Shown here: in pieces, positions 6,149 to 12,578 of the stretch
Layout: the number at the start of each line of letters is the position of its first letter
How positions within the stretch are numbered: position 1 is the first letter of the stretch
Origin: OMOG01 sp041485845
GTDB taxonomy: Bacteria > Acidobacteriota > Terriglobia > Bryobacterales > Bryobacteraceae
Direction: 5' to 3'
DNA: 12,652 bases
NCBI GenBank assembly: GCA_041485845.1
Contig: JBGPKH010000213.1
Coordinates: forward strand, 1-12,652
The notes under the pieces: model-generated
Seen by the model: only the letters and a program-made list of their open reading frames with translations
Told to the model about the DNA's origin: nothing
Databases searched by the model: none
Program-made: the position numbers and the translations under genes

Positions 6149-7177
6149 ATGCGATTCTCCAGCATGATCACGGCGGTGGACGCTCACGCGTGCGGCGAGC
6201 CGGGGCGCGTCATCACGGGCGGCGTCCTCGATGTCCCCGGCAAGACGATGTTCGAGAAGGTGCGCTACCTCGAAACGCACGCCGACTACTTGCGCCTTCG
6301 CATGCTGCGCGAGCCGCGCGGTTATCCGGCGGCCAACTGTAATCTGATTCTGCCGAGCAATCACCCGGAGGCCGACGCCGGCTTCGTGATCATGGAGCAA
6401 GTCGAATATCCGCCGATGTCGGGGACCAATACCATCTGCGTGGTCACGGTGCTGATCGAGACGGGCATGGTTGCGACGACGGAGCCAATCACGCGGCTGA
6501 AACTGGAGACTCCCGCGGGACTCATCAGTGTGGAGGCCGAAGTGCACAACGGCAAGGTGAAGAAGGTCACCTTCCGCAACGTCCCGGCGTTCGCCACTCA
6601 CCTGGACACGCCCGTGGAAGTCCGCGGCTTGGGCACGGTGACGGTGGACGTTGCGTACGGCGGCATGTTCTACGTCATCGCGGAAGCCGCTCCGCTCGGC
6701 TTCCGGCTCACTCCGGATGAAGCGCGCGACATCGTGCGGGTGGCGGAGATGATCAAAGCGGCGACGCGCGAGCAGTTGCCCGTCGTACATCCCGAAAATC
6801 CGGGGATCGCGGGCGTGAGCATCGCGCAGATTTCGGGCGGGCCGTCCCGCCCCGAGGCCCATCGCAGGAACGCCGTGGTGGTCTCCACCGGCACGCTCAG
6901 CGGCGTTTTAGACCGCTCGCCGTGTGGCACCGGCACGTGCGCCAAGATGGCCGCGCTGCACGCCAAGGGCAAGCTGCCGCTCGCCCAGGATTTCGTACAC
7001 GAGGGCATCCTCGGCACCACCTTCACCGGCCGCCTGCTCGAAGAGACGCGCGTCGGACCTTACGCCGCCGTGGTGCCGGCGCTCTCGGGACAGGCGTGGA
7101 TCACGGGCTTCGCGCAGTACGTGGTGGATCCCGAGGACCCCTTTCCCGACGGCTTCACAGTTGGGGACATTTGGTAG
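6149..7177 (+). CDS. Proline racemase superfamily enzyme, Ser/Cys type (hydroxyproline epimerase or trans-3-hydroxy-L-proline dehydratase-like)
   Basis: 342-aa member of the proline racemase fold. The position of the first catalytic Cys is occupied by Ser91 (PPMSGTNTIC), while the second is kept as Cys259 (DRSPCGTGTCA). Classical racemases and 4-hydroxyproline epimerases have Cys/Cys and trans-3-hydroxyproline dehydratases Cys/Thr; Ser/Cys members form a separate subgroup, for which hydroxyproline epimerase and/or 3-hydroxyproline dehydratase activity is reported as I recall it. The exact reaction cannot be assigned here. The start at 6149 is 4 nt after the SPFH gene and lacks a clear ribosome binding site; MITAVDAHACGEP from 6164 is an alternative. 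The gene's 3' end overlaps the convergent dehydrogenase alpha gene by 23 nt. Co-transcription with SPFH genes is unexpected; its functional link is more likely to the opposite-strand operon. Confidence 0.87.
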   Translation: MRFSSMITAVDAHACGEPGRVITGGVLDVPGKTMFEKVRYLETHADYLRLRMLREPRGYPAANCNLILPSNHPEADAGFVIMEQVEYPPMSGTNTICVVTVLIETGMVATTEPITRLKLETPAGLISVEAEVHNGKVKKVTFRNVPAFATHLDTPVEVRGLGTVTVDVAYGGMFYVIAEAAPLGFRLTPDEARDIVRVAEMIKAATREQLPVVHPENPGIAGVSIAQISGGPSRPEAHRRNAVVVSTGTLSGVLDRSPCGTGTCAKMAALHAKGKLPLAQDFVHEGILGTTFTGRLLEETRVGPYAAVVPALSGQAWITGFAQYVVDPEDPFPDGFTVGDIW

Positions 7178-8423
7178 GTGGGACAGACGATCGGTTTTTG
7201 TCGTCTGTCACCCGCCCGCTGAGAGTCTCAATCCGCGCGGGGAAGACCGGAGGCCGCACCGACTCGGCCCTCCAGCCCAGCAGAAATTCGACCGCGCCCC
7301 CGCACACGCGTCCCTGACACGGTCCCATACCGCAGCGCGTCTGGAGCTTCGCGTCGCGCCAGCCGGAGCGGCGTCGGATGCGCTCGAAGGTGACGTCCTC
7401 GCAGCGGCAGACGAGCGTGTCGTCCTGCGGCAGGTTTCGGAGTTCTTCGCGCAGCGTGAAAGCGCGCTCGAGCGCGGCGGCGAATCGGCGATGCGATTCC
7501 CGAGCACCAAAGAAAGGACGGGCCGCGTCGGGTTTGCCCGCTGCCGCGAATCCGGCGATGTCGCCCTCCACCAGCGACAGATCCAGGCCGCCGATGCCGG
7601 TGACCTCGCCCGCGCAATAGACTCCGGGGACCGAGGTCTGCTGATACTCGTCCACCTCGACGCCGGTCTCTCCCAGGCGGCAGCCCAGCAAGGCCGGGAG
7701 CTCGACATTCGGGATGAGCCCGAAGCCGCACGCCAGGTAGTCGCAGGCCTCGCGCCAAGTCTTGCCCGCGCGGTACAACGTGACGCTTTCCAGTTTCTCG
7801 GTCCCGTCGGCGGCGATCGGCCAGCAGGAGTTGAAGTAGCGGGTCCCGAGAAGCGCGGCGCGGAATTGCAGGGCTTGGATGAGCTTGCCGGGATGGCGTA
7901 CGAGCGATGCGCCGAAACGGAGCAACGCGGCCTGGCCCGCCTGCTCGGCAATCAGGCGCACCGCCGCCCCGTGGGCGCGCATGTATTTCGCCACCGCGAG
8001 CAGCAGGGGTCCGCTGCCGGCGATGACCACCTTCTTGCCGGCGACCGGGAGGCCGGATTTAGCCAGCGCTTGCAGGCCGCCCGCGCCCATGACGTTGGGG
8101 AGCGTCCATCCGGGAAAGGGCAGGAATCGTTCGCGCGCCCCGGTGGCCAGGATGAGACTGCGGTAGGCGATTTCGAGATCGCCGTCGAACTTCTCGAGCG
8201 AGAGTCGGCCGGGAGCGAGCGCCGCGATGACGCGTGCGCCGCAGATCAATGTCAGGCCAGGAGGTCTGTCCCACTTGGCTTCACCGCGCCAGATCTGTCC
8301 GCCGGGCTGGGGATTGTCGTCCACCAGCGCGACACTGGCTCCCGATTCCGCCGCGCGCTTGGCGGCGGCGAGTCCCGCGGGCCCGGCGCCGATGATGACG
8401 ACGTCGTAGGTACGGTCAGGCAT
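7155..8423 (-). CDS. D-hydroxyproline dehydrogenase alpha-like subunit (FAD/NAD-type flavoprotein with [2Fe-2S] domain)
   Basis: 422-aa flavoprotein. An N-terminal FAD-binding motif (DVVIIGAGPAGLAAA, about 7-21) and NPQPGGQIWRG are followed by a second dinucleotide-binding motif (VVIAGSGPLLLAVA) and VYCAGEVTGIGG near the FAD end. The C-terminal BFD-like domain has cysteines C339-R-C341, C364, C369 and C374 (CRCED...CGMGPCQGRVCG), which should hold a [2Fe-2S] cluster. The architecture matches HcnB/opine-oxidase A and the alpha subunit of heteromeric D-hydroxyproline dehydrogenases, which pass electrons from cis-4-hydroxy-D-proline oxidation. The beta and gamma partners lie upstream but are separated by HigBA. 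The last 20 or so residues, after FPARIETLSG, look like an extension into the convergent gene. Confidence 0.85.
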   Translation of the reverse strand: MPDRTYDVVIIGAGPAGLAAAKRAAESGASVALVDDNPQPGGQIWRGEAKWDRPPGLTLICGARVIAALAPGRLSLEKFDGDLEIAYRSLILATGARERFLPFPGWTLPNVMGAGGLQALAKSGLPVAGKKVVIAGSGPLLLAVAKYMRAHGAAVRLIAEQAGQAALLRFGASLVRHPGKLIQALQFRAALLGTRYFNSCWPIAADGTEKLESVTLYRAGKTWREACDYLACGFGLIPNVELPALLGCRLGETGVEVDEYQQTSVPGVYCAGEVTGIGGLDLSLVEGDIAGFAAAGKPDAARPFFGARESHRRFAAALERAFTLREELRNLPQDDTLVCRCEDVTFERIRRRSGWRDAKLQTRCGMGPCQGRVCGGAVEFLLGWRAESVRPPVFPARIETLSGRVTDDKNRSSVPPTKCPQL

Positions 8424-8450
8424 CGATTCACGCTCAGCAATTACACATCG

Positions 8451-8546
8451 CTAACGGAGGCCCTGGCCCAGTGGCTGCACCGCGTTCGCTGTCGCGGCAC
8501 TCTGAGCCTTAAGGGCTTTCTTCGGTGGCCCGCCTTTGTCACTCAT
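8451..8546 (-). CDS. Possible 31-aa small ORF between higA and the alpha subunit gene
   Basis: ATG at 8546 follows a purine-rich AAAGGATAGG upstream, and the frame ends at TAG 8451-8453, 27 nt before the alpha gene start. The peptide begins MSDKGGPPKKALKAQ and is basic and Ala/Gln-rich, ending in PLGQGLR. It has no recognised family. It could be a real small protein, a remnant left by the cassette insertion, or chance. Confidence 0.25.
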   Translation of the reverse strand: MSDKGGPPKKALKAQSAATANAVQPLGQGLR

Positions 8547-8581
8547 GGGTTTATTGCACCTATCCTTTTCGCGTGATCGTC

Positions 8582-8896
8582 TTAGGCCACGGAGCCGTAG
8601 GGATGTACATCTCGCTCGATTCCGGACCTTGTGTCACGCTCAGCGACTTCCAAGTCGTACGCGGACTGCAGGTTCATCCAAAAGTTAGGCGTCGTACGGA
8701 AATACCGCGCCAGGCGCAGGGCCGTATCGGAGGAGACGCCGCGCCGGCCATGGACGATCTCCGCAATGCGCGTAACCGGCACGCGCAGATCGCGGGCAGC
8801 GCGGTTGATGCTCAACCCGAGCGGTTTCATGAACTCCTCGATCAAGATCTCTCCGGGATGGATTGGGGGTAAGAGATCATCGCGCTTTTTCGACAT
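8582..8896 (-). CDS. higA: HigA-type antitoxin (XRE helix-turn-helix)
   Basis: 104-aa antitoxin of the HigA/VapI family. The family block is complete: HPGEILIEEFMKPLGLS (about 13-29), the helix-turn-helix INRAARDLRVPVTRIAEIVHGRRGVSSDTALRLARYF (about 30-66), then TPNFWMNLQSAYDLEVAE. HigA binds and neutralises HigB and represses its own operon through an inverted-repeat operator. It lies 20 nt downstream of higB, the toxin-first order typical of higBA. The module sits inside the hydroxyproline operon on the same strand, so readthrough from either promoter would reach the alpha subunit gene. Confidence 0.93.
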   Translation of the reverse strand: MSKKRDDLLPPIHPGEILIEEFMKPLGLSINRAARDLRVPVTRIAEIVHGRRGVSSDTALRLARYFRTTPNFWMNLQSAYDLEVAERDTRSGIERDVHPYGSVA

Positions 8897-8916
8897 TGGC
8901 TCTCCTTCTCAAGCGG

Positions 8917-9195
8917 CTAATGGTAATCCACAATCTCCACGCTGTATGCGTCTCCATCTCGCCATTCAAAACAAACACGCCACTGCTCGTTGATCCGGAT
9001 GCTGTGTTGCCCCTTTCGGTCTCCAATCAAGGTCTTTATACGATTTCCTGGCGGGGCTTTCAGATCATTGAGTTTGGCGGCAGTTTGAATCATGCGCAGC
9101 TTCCGGCGCGCAACAGCCTCGATATTGCCAAAACGCTTGCTGCGATGGCCCAAGCTGAGCTGTTCAGTTTCATTGCAGCGAAACGTCTTGATCAC
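8917..9195 (-). CDS. higB: HigB/RelE-family toxin
   Basis: 92-aa toxin, read from GTG 9195 with AGGAG 4 nt upstream (9200-9204 on the plus strand). Family features in order: MIKTFRCNETEQL, GNIEAVARRKLRMIQTAA, a middle LKAPPGNRIKTLIGDRKGQHSIRIN-type block, and the C-terminal WRVCFEWRDGDAYSVEIVDYH. HigB is a ribosome-dependent mRNA interferase; the C-terminal His of D-Y-H and the basic patches seen here are kept, so it is likely functional. It starts 12 nt after the stop of the gamma subunit gene, whose last codons contain its promoter. Confidence 0.92.
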   Translation of the reverse strand: MIKTFRCNETEQLSLGHRSKRFGNIEAVARRKLRMIQTAAKLNDLKAPPGNRIKTLIGDRKGQHSIRINEQWRVCFEWRDGDAYSVEIVDYH

Positions 9196-9206
9196 AGCTC
9201 TCCTAG

Positions 9207-9233
9207 CTTATACTGGATTTCGTGTAACGTCAA
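9207..9233 (-). promoter_or_regulatory. higBA promoter inside the gamma gene's 3' end
   Basis: On the minus strand TTGACG (9233-9228) and TATAAG (9212-9207) are separated by 15 nt, a little short of the usual 16-18. They lead directly into AGGAG and the GTG of higB. The boxes overlap the last codons and the stop codon (9210-9208) of the gamma subunit gene. Confidence 0.6.
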
Positions 9234-9486
9234 GCAGTATAGCATCGGTGCGCACCTCCATGCCCGCCTCGCAAGGGACCTGGCAACTGCGCACGTGCGC
9301 GCGGCCGTTCACCGTCACGCGGCATTCGAAGCAGGTGCCCATTCCGCACAGCGGGCCGCGCGGTTCGCCGTTCACCGACTTGCGAAACGCGCTCACACCC
9401 GCCAGTGCCACCGCCGCGGAGACCATCGCGCCCGCGGGCACCGTGACCGGCCCGCCGTTCACCGAGAGCTTCACCGCCTCAGCCAT
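9208..9486 (-). CDS. D-hydroxyproline dehydrogenase gamma-like subunit, [2Fe-2S] protein
   Basis: 92-aa HcnA-like ferredoxin-fold protein (Fer2_4 type). The cluster ligands are C47, C52, C55 and C68, in C-x4-C-x2-C-x12-C spacing (CGMGTCFEC...SC). It would relay electrons between the two flavoprotein subunits of the membrane-associated or soluble dehydrogenase. Its ATG overlaps the beta gene's stop by 8 nt, consistent with one operon. The C-terminus from about residue 82 (AILLDVTRNPV) is encoded by the higBA promoter/operator sequence, so this tail was probably acquired when the toxin-antitoxin cassette inserted. The ligand region is intact. Confidence 0.87.
   Translation of the reverse strand: MAEAVKLSVNGGPVTVPAGAMVSAAVALAGVSAFRKSVNGEPRGPLCGMGTCFECRVTVNGRAHVRSCQVPCEAGMEVRTDAILLDVTRNPV
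9209..9241. promoter_or_regulatory. Candidate HigA operator (inverted repeat)
   Basis: TATACTG (9209-9215) and CAGTATA (9235-9241) form a perfect 7-bp inverted repeat, separated by 19 nt. The repeat brackets the higBA -35 and overlaps its -10. This is where an autoregulating HigA would be expected to bind. Binding is inferred from position and symmetry. Confidence 0.5.
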
Positions 9487-10591
9487 GCGACGCCTCCTGC
9501 TTGCGCCCCGGCAGGTAGGGCTCGCAAGGAATCGCAGAGGGACGCCCCACCACCTGATCCGCGAGCAGACGGCCGGTGGCCAGCGACGTGGTGATTCCCA
9601 ACCCTTCGTGTCCGGTCGCCAGGTACAACCGCTCGTTGCCGGGGACCGGGCCGATGAGCGGTAGCTTGTCGGGCGTGGCCGCGCGGAAGCCCGTCCAGGT
9701 GCGCACGGCCGTCAGTTCGCCGAGGCCCGGCATGTACTCTCGCGCGCGCTGCAGCATGCGGTGGAGCATGTGGGTTTCGATGGCGGTATCTTCCGCGCCA
9801 TACTGCCGCGACGAACCGAGCAGCACCTGCCCGGTCCGCCGAGGCTGCGCGTTGAAGGCCACCGAATCCGCGGTGGTGGAGTGAGCGCTCTTGAGGTAGC
9901 CCAGTTCGATCAGCACGGCGTGTACGAAGCCGGGATAGCGGTCGGTGATCACGAGGTGGCCCTTCCGTTTACGGACCTCGATGCCGGGAGTCAGCTCGGG
10001 AGCCCATGCGCCCGTCGCGTTAACCGTGATGCCCGCGGCGATTGCAGTGCCGTCGTGTAGCTTGATGCCGTCGCGGGTCAACTCCACGGCGCGTTGGGCA
10101 ACTCGCTCCACCGGGCGGCGGTCCAACAGAAAGCGCGCGGCGCATGGCGCGTAGATCACCGAATCGTCGGCGACGAACAAGCCGCCGGCCAGCCCCGGAC
10201 GGAGATTGGGCTCGGCTTCGGCCAGCGCCTGCGGCCCCAGCACCTCGGCCTTGACGCCGATGCCGTCGTACACCTGCTTCTTCCGGCGGACTTCCGCCAT
10301 CTCATCCTCGCCGGCCGCCACCCACATGGTGCCGCACGGAAGGTACTCGACATCTGCGGGAAGCTCGCGCGCCAGCTCGATCCAGAGTTGCCGCGAGTAG
10401 AGGGTCAGCGCGACCTGCGCGGGCGAATCGTCCATGACGACGATGTGGCCCATACCCGCCGCGGTTGCGCCGCCGCCGATCGGACCCGGCTCCACCACCA
10501 CCACGCTGAGTCCCGCCGCCGCGCACTCCGCCGCGCAGGCCGCACCGACGATGCCGCCGCCGGCGATGGCTACGTCGTAACTGGCGCGCAT
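9479..10591 (-). CDS. D-hydroxyproline dehydrogenase beta-like subunit (FAD-dependent, DAO family)
   Basis: 370-aa amine/D-amino-acid oxidase-type flavoprotein. The FAD-binding motif is DVAIAGGGIVGAACA (Gly11-x-Gly13-x-x-Gly16), followed by the acidic end VVVVEPG. Central GITVNATGAWAPEL and the C-terminal LYLATGHEGLGITTSLATGRLLADQ are typical of DAO-family oxidases. By analogy with HcnC and the catalytic subunit of heteromeric D-hydroxyproline dehydrogenases, it should oxidise cis-4-hydroxy-D-proline to the pyrroline. A sarcosine- or proline-oxidising role is possible, but the neighbouring epimerase argues for hydroxyproline. Its start overlaps the epimerase gene by 22 nt and its stop overlaps gamma by 8 nt, which indicates tight translational coupling. 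Confidence 0.87.
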   Translation of the reverse strand: MRASYDVAIAGGGIVGAACAAECAAAGLSVVVVEPGPIGGGATAAGMGHIVVMDDSPAQVALTLYSRQLWIELARELPADVEYLPCGTMWVAAGEDEMAEVRRKKQVYDGIGVKAEVLGPQALAEAEPNLRPGLAGGLFVADDSVIYAPCAARFLLDRRPVERVAQRAVELTRDGIKLHDGTAIAAGITVNATGAWAPELTPGIEVRKRKGHLVITDRYPGFVHAVLIELGYLKSAHSTTADSVAFNAQPRRTGQVLLGSSRQYGAEDTAIETHMLHRMLQRAREYMPGLGELTAVRTWTGFRAATPDKLPLIGPVPGNERLYLATGHEGLGITTSLATGRLLADQVVGRPSAIPCEPYLPGRKQEASHG

Positions 10592-11535
10592 GCCCCTCGG
10601 ATTCCGTAACAGAATGGATCGCGTTCGTCGAGGATGAGGTCGGCTTCGGCGTTCACGTAGGCCGAGCCCGTGATCTCGGGATAGATCTTGTCATCCACGA
10701 TGGCAACCGTGCCTTCGAAGACGCTGCCTACGATGCTCTCCTGCCGCCACACCTGGCCGGGCCGCAGCTTGCCATCGGCATAGAGACAGGCCAGCTTGGC
10801 GCTGGTGCCGGTGCCGCACGGCGAACGGTCGTAGGCCTTGCCGGGACAGAGCACGAAATTCTTGCTGTCGGCGCCGGGCACGGTGGGGTGCCCGAAAAGC
10901 TCGATGTGGTCGATCTCCTTGCCGCCGGCGCCGGTGATGCCCTGCGCCTCGAGTCCCTGACGGATGCGCCAGGCAAAATCGGTGAGATCCTCCAGGCGGT
11001 TGAGCGAGATCTCCTGACCGTGACCGCTGCACAGGAAAAACCAGTTGCCGCCCCACGCGATATCGCCGTACACCCTGCCGATGCCGGGCGCTTCCACCGG
11101 CACGTGCACCGCGCTCCGGTAGCTGGCCACGTTGCGGATAGTCACGCTGCCGTTGTCGTTGAGCCGGGCTTCTACGACCCCCGGCGGAGTTTCCAGCCGG
11201 CAAGTCCCGTTGCGAATGCGCCCGAGGTGTGCCAGAGTGACCATCAGCCCGATGGTGCCGTGGCCGCACATGTGAAGGTAGCCGACATTGTTAAAGAAGA
11301 TGACGCCGGCGTCGCACGATGGGTCGCAAGGCTCGCAAAGCAGCGCCCCCACGATGGCGTCGTTGCCGCGCGGTTCGTTGACCACCGCGGAACGGAAGTC
11401 GTCGAAGTGCTCGCGGAAGCGGGTGAGGCGGTCGGACATGGGACCGCCGCCGAGATCGGGACCGCCTGCCACCACGACCCTGGTGGGTTCGCCGCCGGTA
11501 TGGGAATCGACTACGCGGATTTTCCGTGTATTCAA
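10570..11535 (-). CDS. 4-hydroxyproline 2-epimerase (proline racemase family, Cys/Cys)
   Basis: 321-aa enzyme starting at TTG 11535, where the family N-terminus begins (NTRKIRVVDSHTGGEPTRVV). AGAGG lies four nt upstream (11544-11540). The frame is open further to an ATG at 11739, but that part has no family similarity and contains structured DNA. Catalytic residues are Cys90 (HMCGHGTIG) and Cys240 (AYDRSPCGTGTSA). GDIAWGGNWFFLC is the stretch characteristic of 4-hydroxyproline epimerases rather than proline racemases. The reaction would be trans-4-hydroxy-L-proline to cis-4-hydroxy-D-proline, the first step of bacterial hydroxyproline catabolism. It heads the operon with the dehydrogenase genes, overlapping beta by 22 nt. 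Confidence 0.9.
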   Translation of the reverse strand: MNTRKIRVVDSHTGGEPTRVVVAGGPDLGGGPMSDRLTRFREHFDDFRSAVVNEPRGNDAIVGALLCEPCDPSCDAGVIFFNNVGYLHMCGHGTIGLMVTLAHLGRIRNGTCRLETPPGVVEARLNDNGSVTIRNVASYRSAVHVPVEAPGIGRVYGDIAWGGNWFFLCSGHGQEISLNRLEDLTDFAWRIRQGLEAQGITGAGGKEIDHIELFGHPTVPGADSKNFVLCPGKAYDRSPCGTGTSAKLACLYADGKLRPGQVWRQESIVGSVFEGTVAIVDDKIYPEITGSAYVNAEADLILDERDPFCYGIRGACAPVTT

Positions 11536-11539
11536 GGGG

Positions 11540-11544
11540 CCTCT
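11540..11544 (-). promoter_or_regulatory. Ribosome binding site supporting the TTG start
   Basis: AGAGG on the minus strand ends 4 nt before TTG 11535. It is the main reason, along with the family N-terminus, for choosing this start over the upstream ATG codons. Confidence 0.5.
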
Positions 11545-11552
11545 GTTTGGTA

Positions 11553-11561
11553 CTAGACTAG
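11553..11561. promoter_or_regulatory. CTAG-A-CTAG dyad before the epimerase
   Basis: CTAGACTAG, two CTAG palindromes around one base, lies 18 nt upstream of the epimerase start codon. CTAG is often scarce in bacterial genomes, so a double copy may be a regulator site or part of the promoter. No cognate regulator is in the window. Confidence 0.25.
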
Positions 11562-11590
11562 AGTTTTGCACATTTACGTCATAGTCATAG

Positions 11591-11618
11591 CTTTCGCCCA
11601 TTCCACAAAGGGCGAAGG
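11591..11618. repeat. 9-bp stem hairpin in the epimerase leader region
   Basis: CTTTCGCCC (11591-11599) pairs with GGGCGAAGG (11610-11618, one G-T pair) around a 10-nt loop. On the plus strand it is followed by ATTTTTC, which looks like an intrinsic terminator. No plus-strand gene precedes it, so it may be an interspersed repeat or leader structure on the minus strand. Confidence 0.5.
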
Positions 11619-11676
11619 ATTTTTCACGTGTGTGCATCCGGAGCGGGGTCGCTGAAAATCCTTTCGTGCCAAGTGG

Positions 11677-11688
11677 CGTGACGTCACG
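11677..11688. promoter_or_regulatory. Perfect 12-bp palindrome CGTGACGTCACG
   Basis: The palindrome lies about 140 nt upstream of the epimerase start. A regulator half-site is possible, but no second copy or regulator gene is visible in the window. Confidence 0.3.
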
Positions 11689-11852
11689 TCCGGAGAATAT
11701 CTCTTGCATCCCGCCTCCCGCAGGCAACTCCTCCAGCAAGTGCCTGACCTTTCCAGCGTCTTGCCGGGTTCCTTATTGAGGCCCGAGAGTTCGAGCAGAA
11801 GAGAAAATCAGAAAACAGCGAACTGGGGTGGCTCCCCACACGGGACACTCCT

Positions 11853-11874
11853 CTAACCCCGATCTCGGGGTTAG
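11853..11874. repeat. Palindrome CTAACCCCGA-TC-TCGGGGTTAG
   Basis: A perfect 10-bp inverted repeat with a 2-nt centre. Its core TAACCCCGA is shared with the inner ends of the longer inverted repeats at 11879 and 12171. Confidence 0.8.
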
Positions 11875-11878
11875 AAAC

Positions 11879-12195
11879 GTAATGCCGAGTGCCGGATAAC
11901 CCCGAGTGATCTCGTCGGCGCAGCCAGCAGACGGGCTTCTGCGCGTGCGAACTCGGCATTATCAGGAGGCCCTCGGGGTTCCTCTTCAGCCTTCAGGGAC
12001 TCTCTCGGGATCGGCCCTCGCCAAGTGGCCGCCAATTGGGCTGTTGCTGCCTGCGGAAGACAGAGTTGCCCGCGGTGGCAGCCCCGTCGGTGTTTCCGGA
12101 TTGTGCCGACTGGCCTTATCGCGAGAGCCCCGTGATTATTGGTTCCGAGGACGCTTGATGTTGTTTGCTTGGGGTTATCCGGTACTCGGCATTAC
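11879..12195. mobile_element. Possible MITE or IS remnant bounded by 25-bp inverted repeats
   Basis: The 25 bases at 11879-11903 (starting GTAATGCCGAGT) are the reverse complement of 12171-12195 (ending ACTCGGCATTAC) with one mismatch. The element would be 317 bp. An internal partial copy, ACTCGGCATTA, lies at 11951-11961. No transposase is encoded inside, and I see no obvious target-site duplication. A miniature element, a deleted insertion sequence or a structured repeat all remain possible. Confidence 0.5.
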
Positions 12196-12482
12196 CCTTC
12201 GAACCTTTGCGGCCTAAAACGCGGTCCGCTCGAACCGGTCCAATTTCTTTCAGGTCAATCGAGTACGCTCAAAACTGGCACGCCCATCCGGACTGGGTGC
12301 CCAGGAGCGACTCTTCTCGAACGCTCCAGATCGCGGAGGAGCTTCCGGATAGCGCGTCATACACGCAGAGGATTGGACACTTCGCGCTGAACGAATTCAC
12401 CCACGGCGCGTTGGTAGTCGGCATTTGAGCGCCTGTCCCGTCTCGCCGGTCTTTCTTTCTCACTGCTCACTTCTCTTCTCCT

Positions 12483-12511
12483 TATAAAAAGGGGTTGCAC
12501 ATGCAACCCCT
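12483..12511 (-). terminator. Intrinsic terminator, minus strand
   Basis: AGGGGTTGCA (12490-12499) and TGCAACCCCT (12502-12511) form a perfect 10-bp inverted repeat. On the minus strand it is followed at once by a TTTTTATAAG tract. This is a textbook rho-independent terminator for a transcript coming from the right edge. Confidence 0.85.
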
Positions 12512-12512
12512 G

Positions 12513-12578
12513 CTAGCCCGACTTTCGCAAAACCAGGGTCATCTTCTTCGCGGACGGGCCGTAAACATTGGTCCGCAT
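12513..12578 (-). CDS. Possible 21-aa small ORF or 3' end of a gene/ncRNA ending at the terminator
   Basis: A minus-strand frame from ATG 12578 to TAG 12515-12513 ends one base before the terminator stem. The peptide contains YGPSAKKMTLVLRKSG. The same frame is open to the right window edge, but that part is Cys-rich and does not look coding. No ribosome binding site is seen. The transcript could instead be a non-coding RNA. Confidence 0.25.
   Translation of the reverse strand: MRTNVYGPSAKKMTLVLRKSG

Noticed and set aside
6924..8576. 550-codon plus-strand open frame over the alpha subunit
   Set aside because: It is antisense to a clear flavoprotein gene and its product shows no motifs; long shadow frames are common in GC-rich DNA.
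11536..11739. Longer epimerase start at 11739
   Set aside because: The extra 68 residues do not resemble the family, which begins right at TTG 11535 with a ribosome binding site.
11906..12463. Short frames on both strands in the repeat region
   Set aside because: No recognisable motifs or ribosome binding sites; parts are encoded by the inverted repeats themselves.
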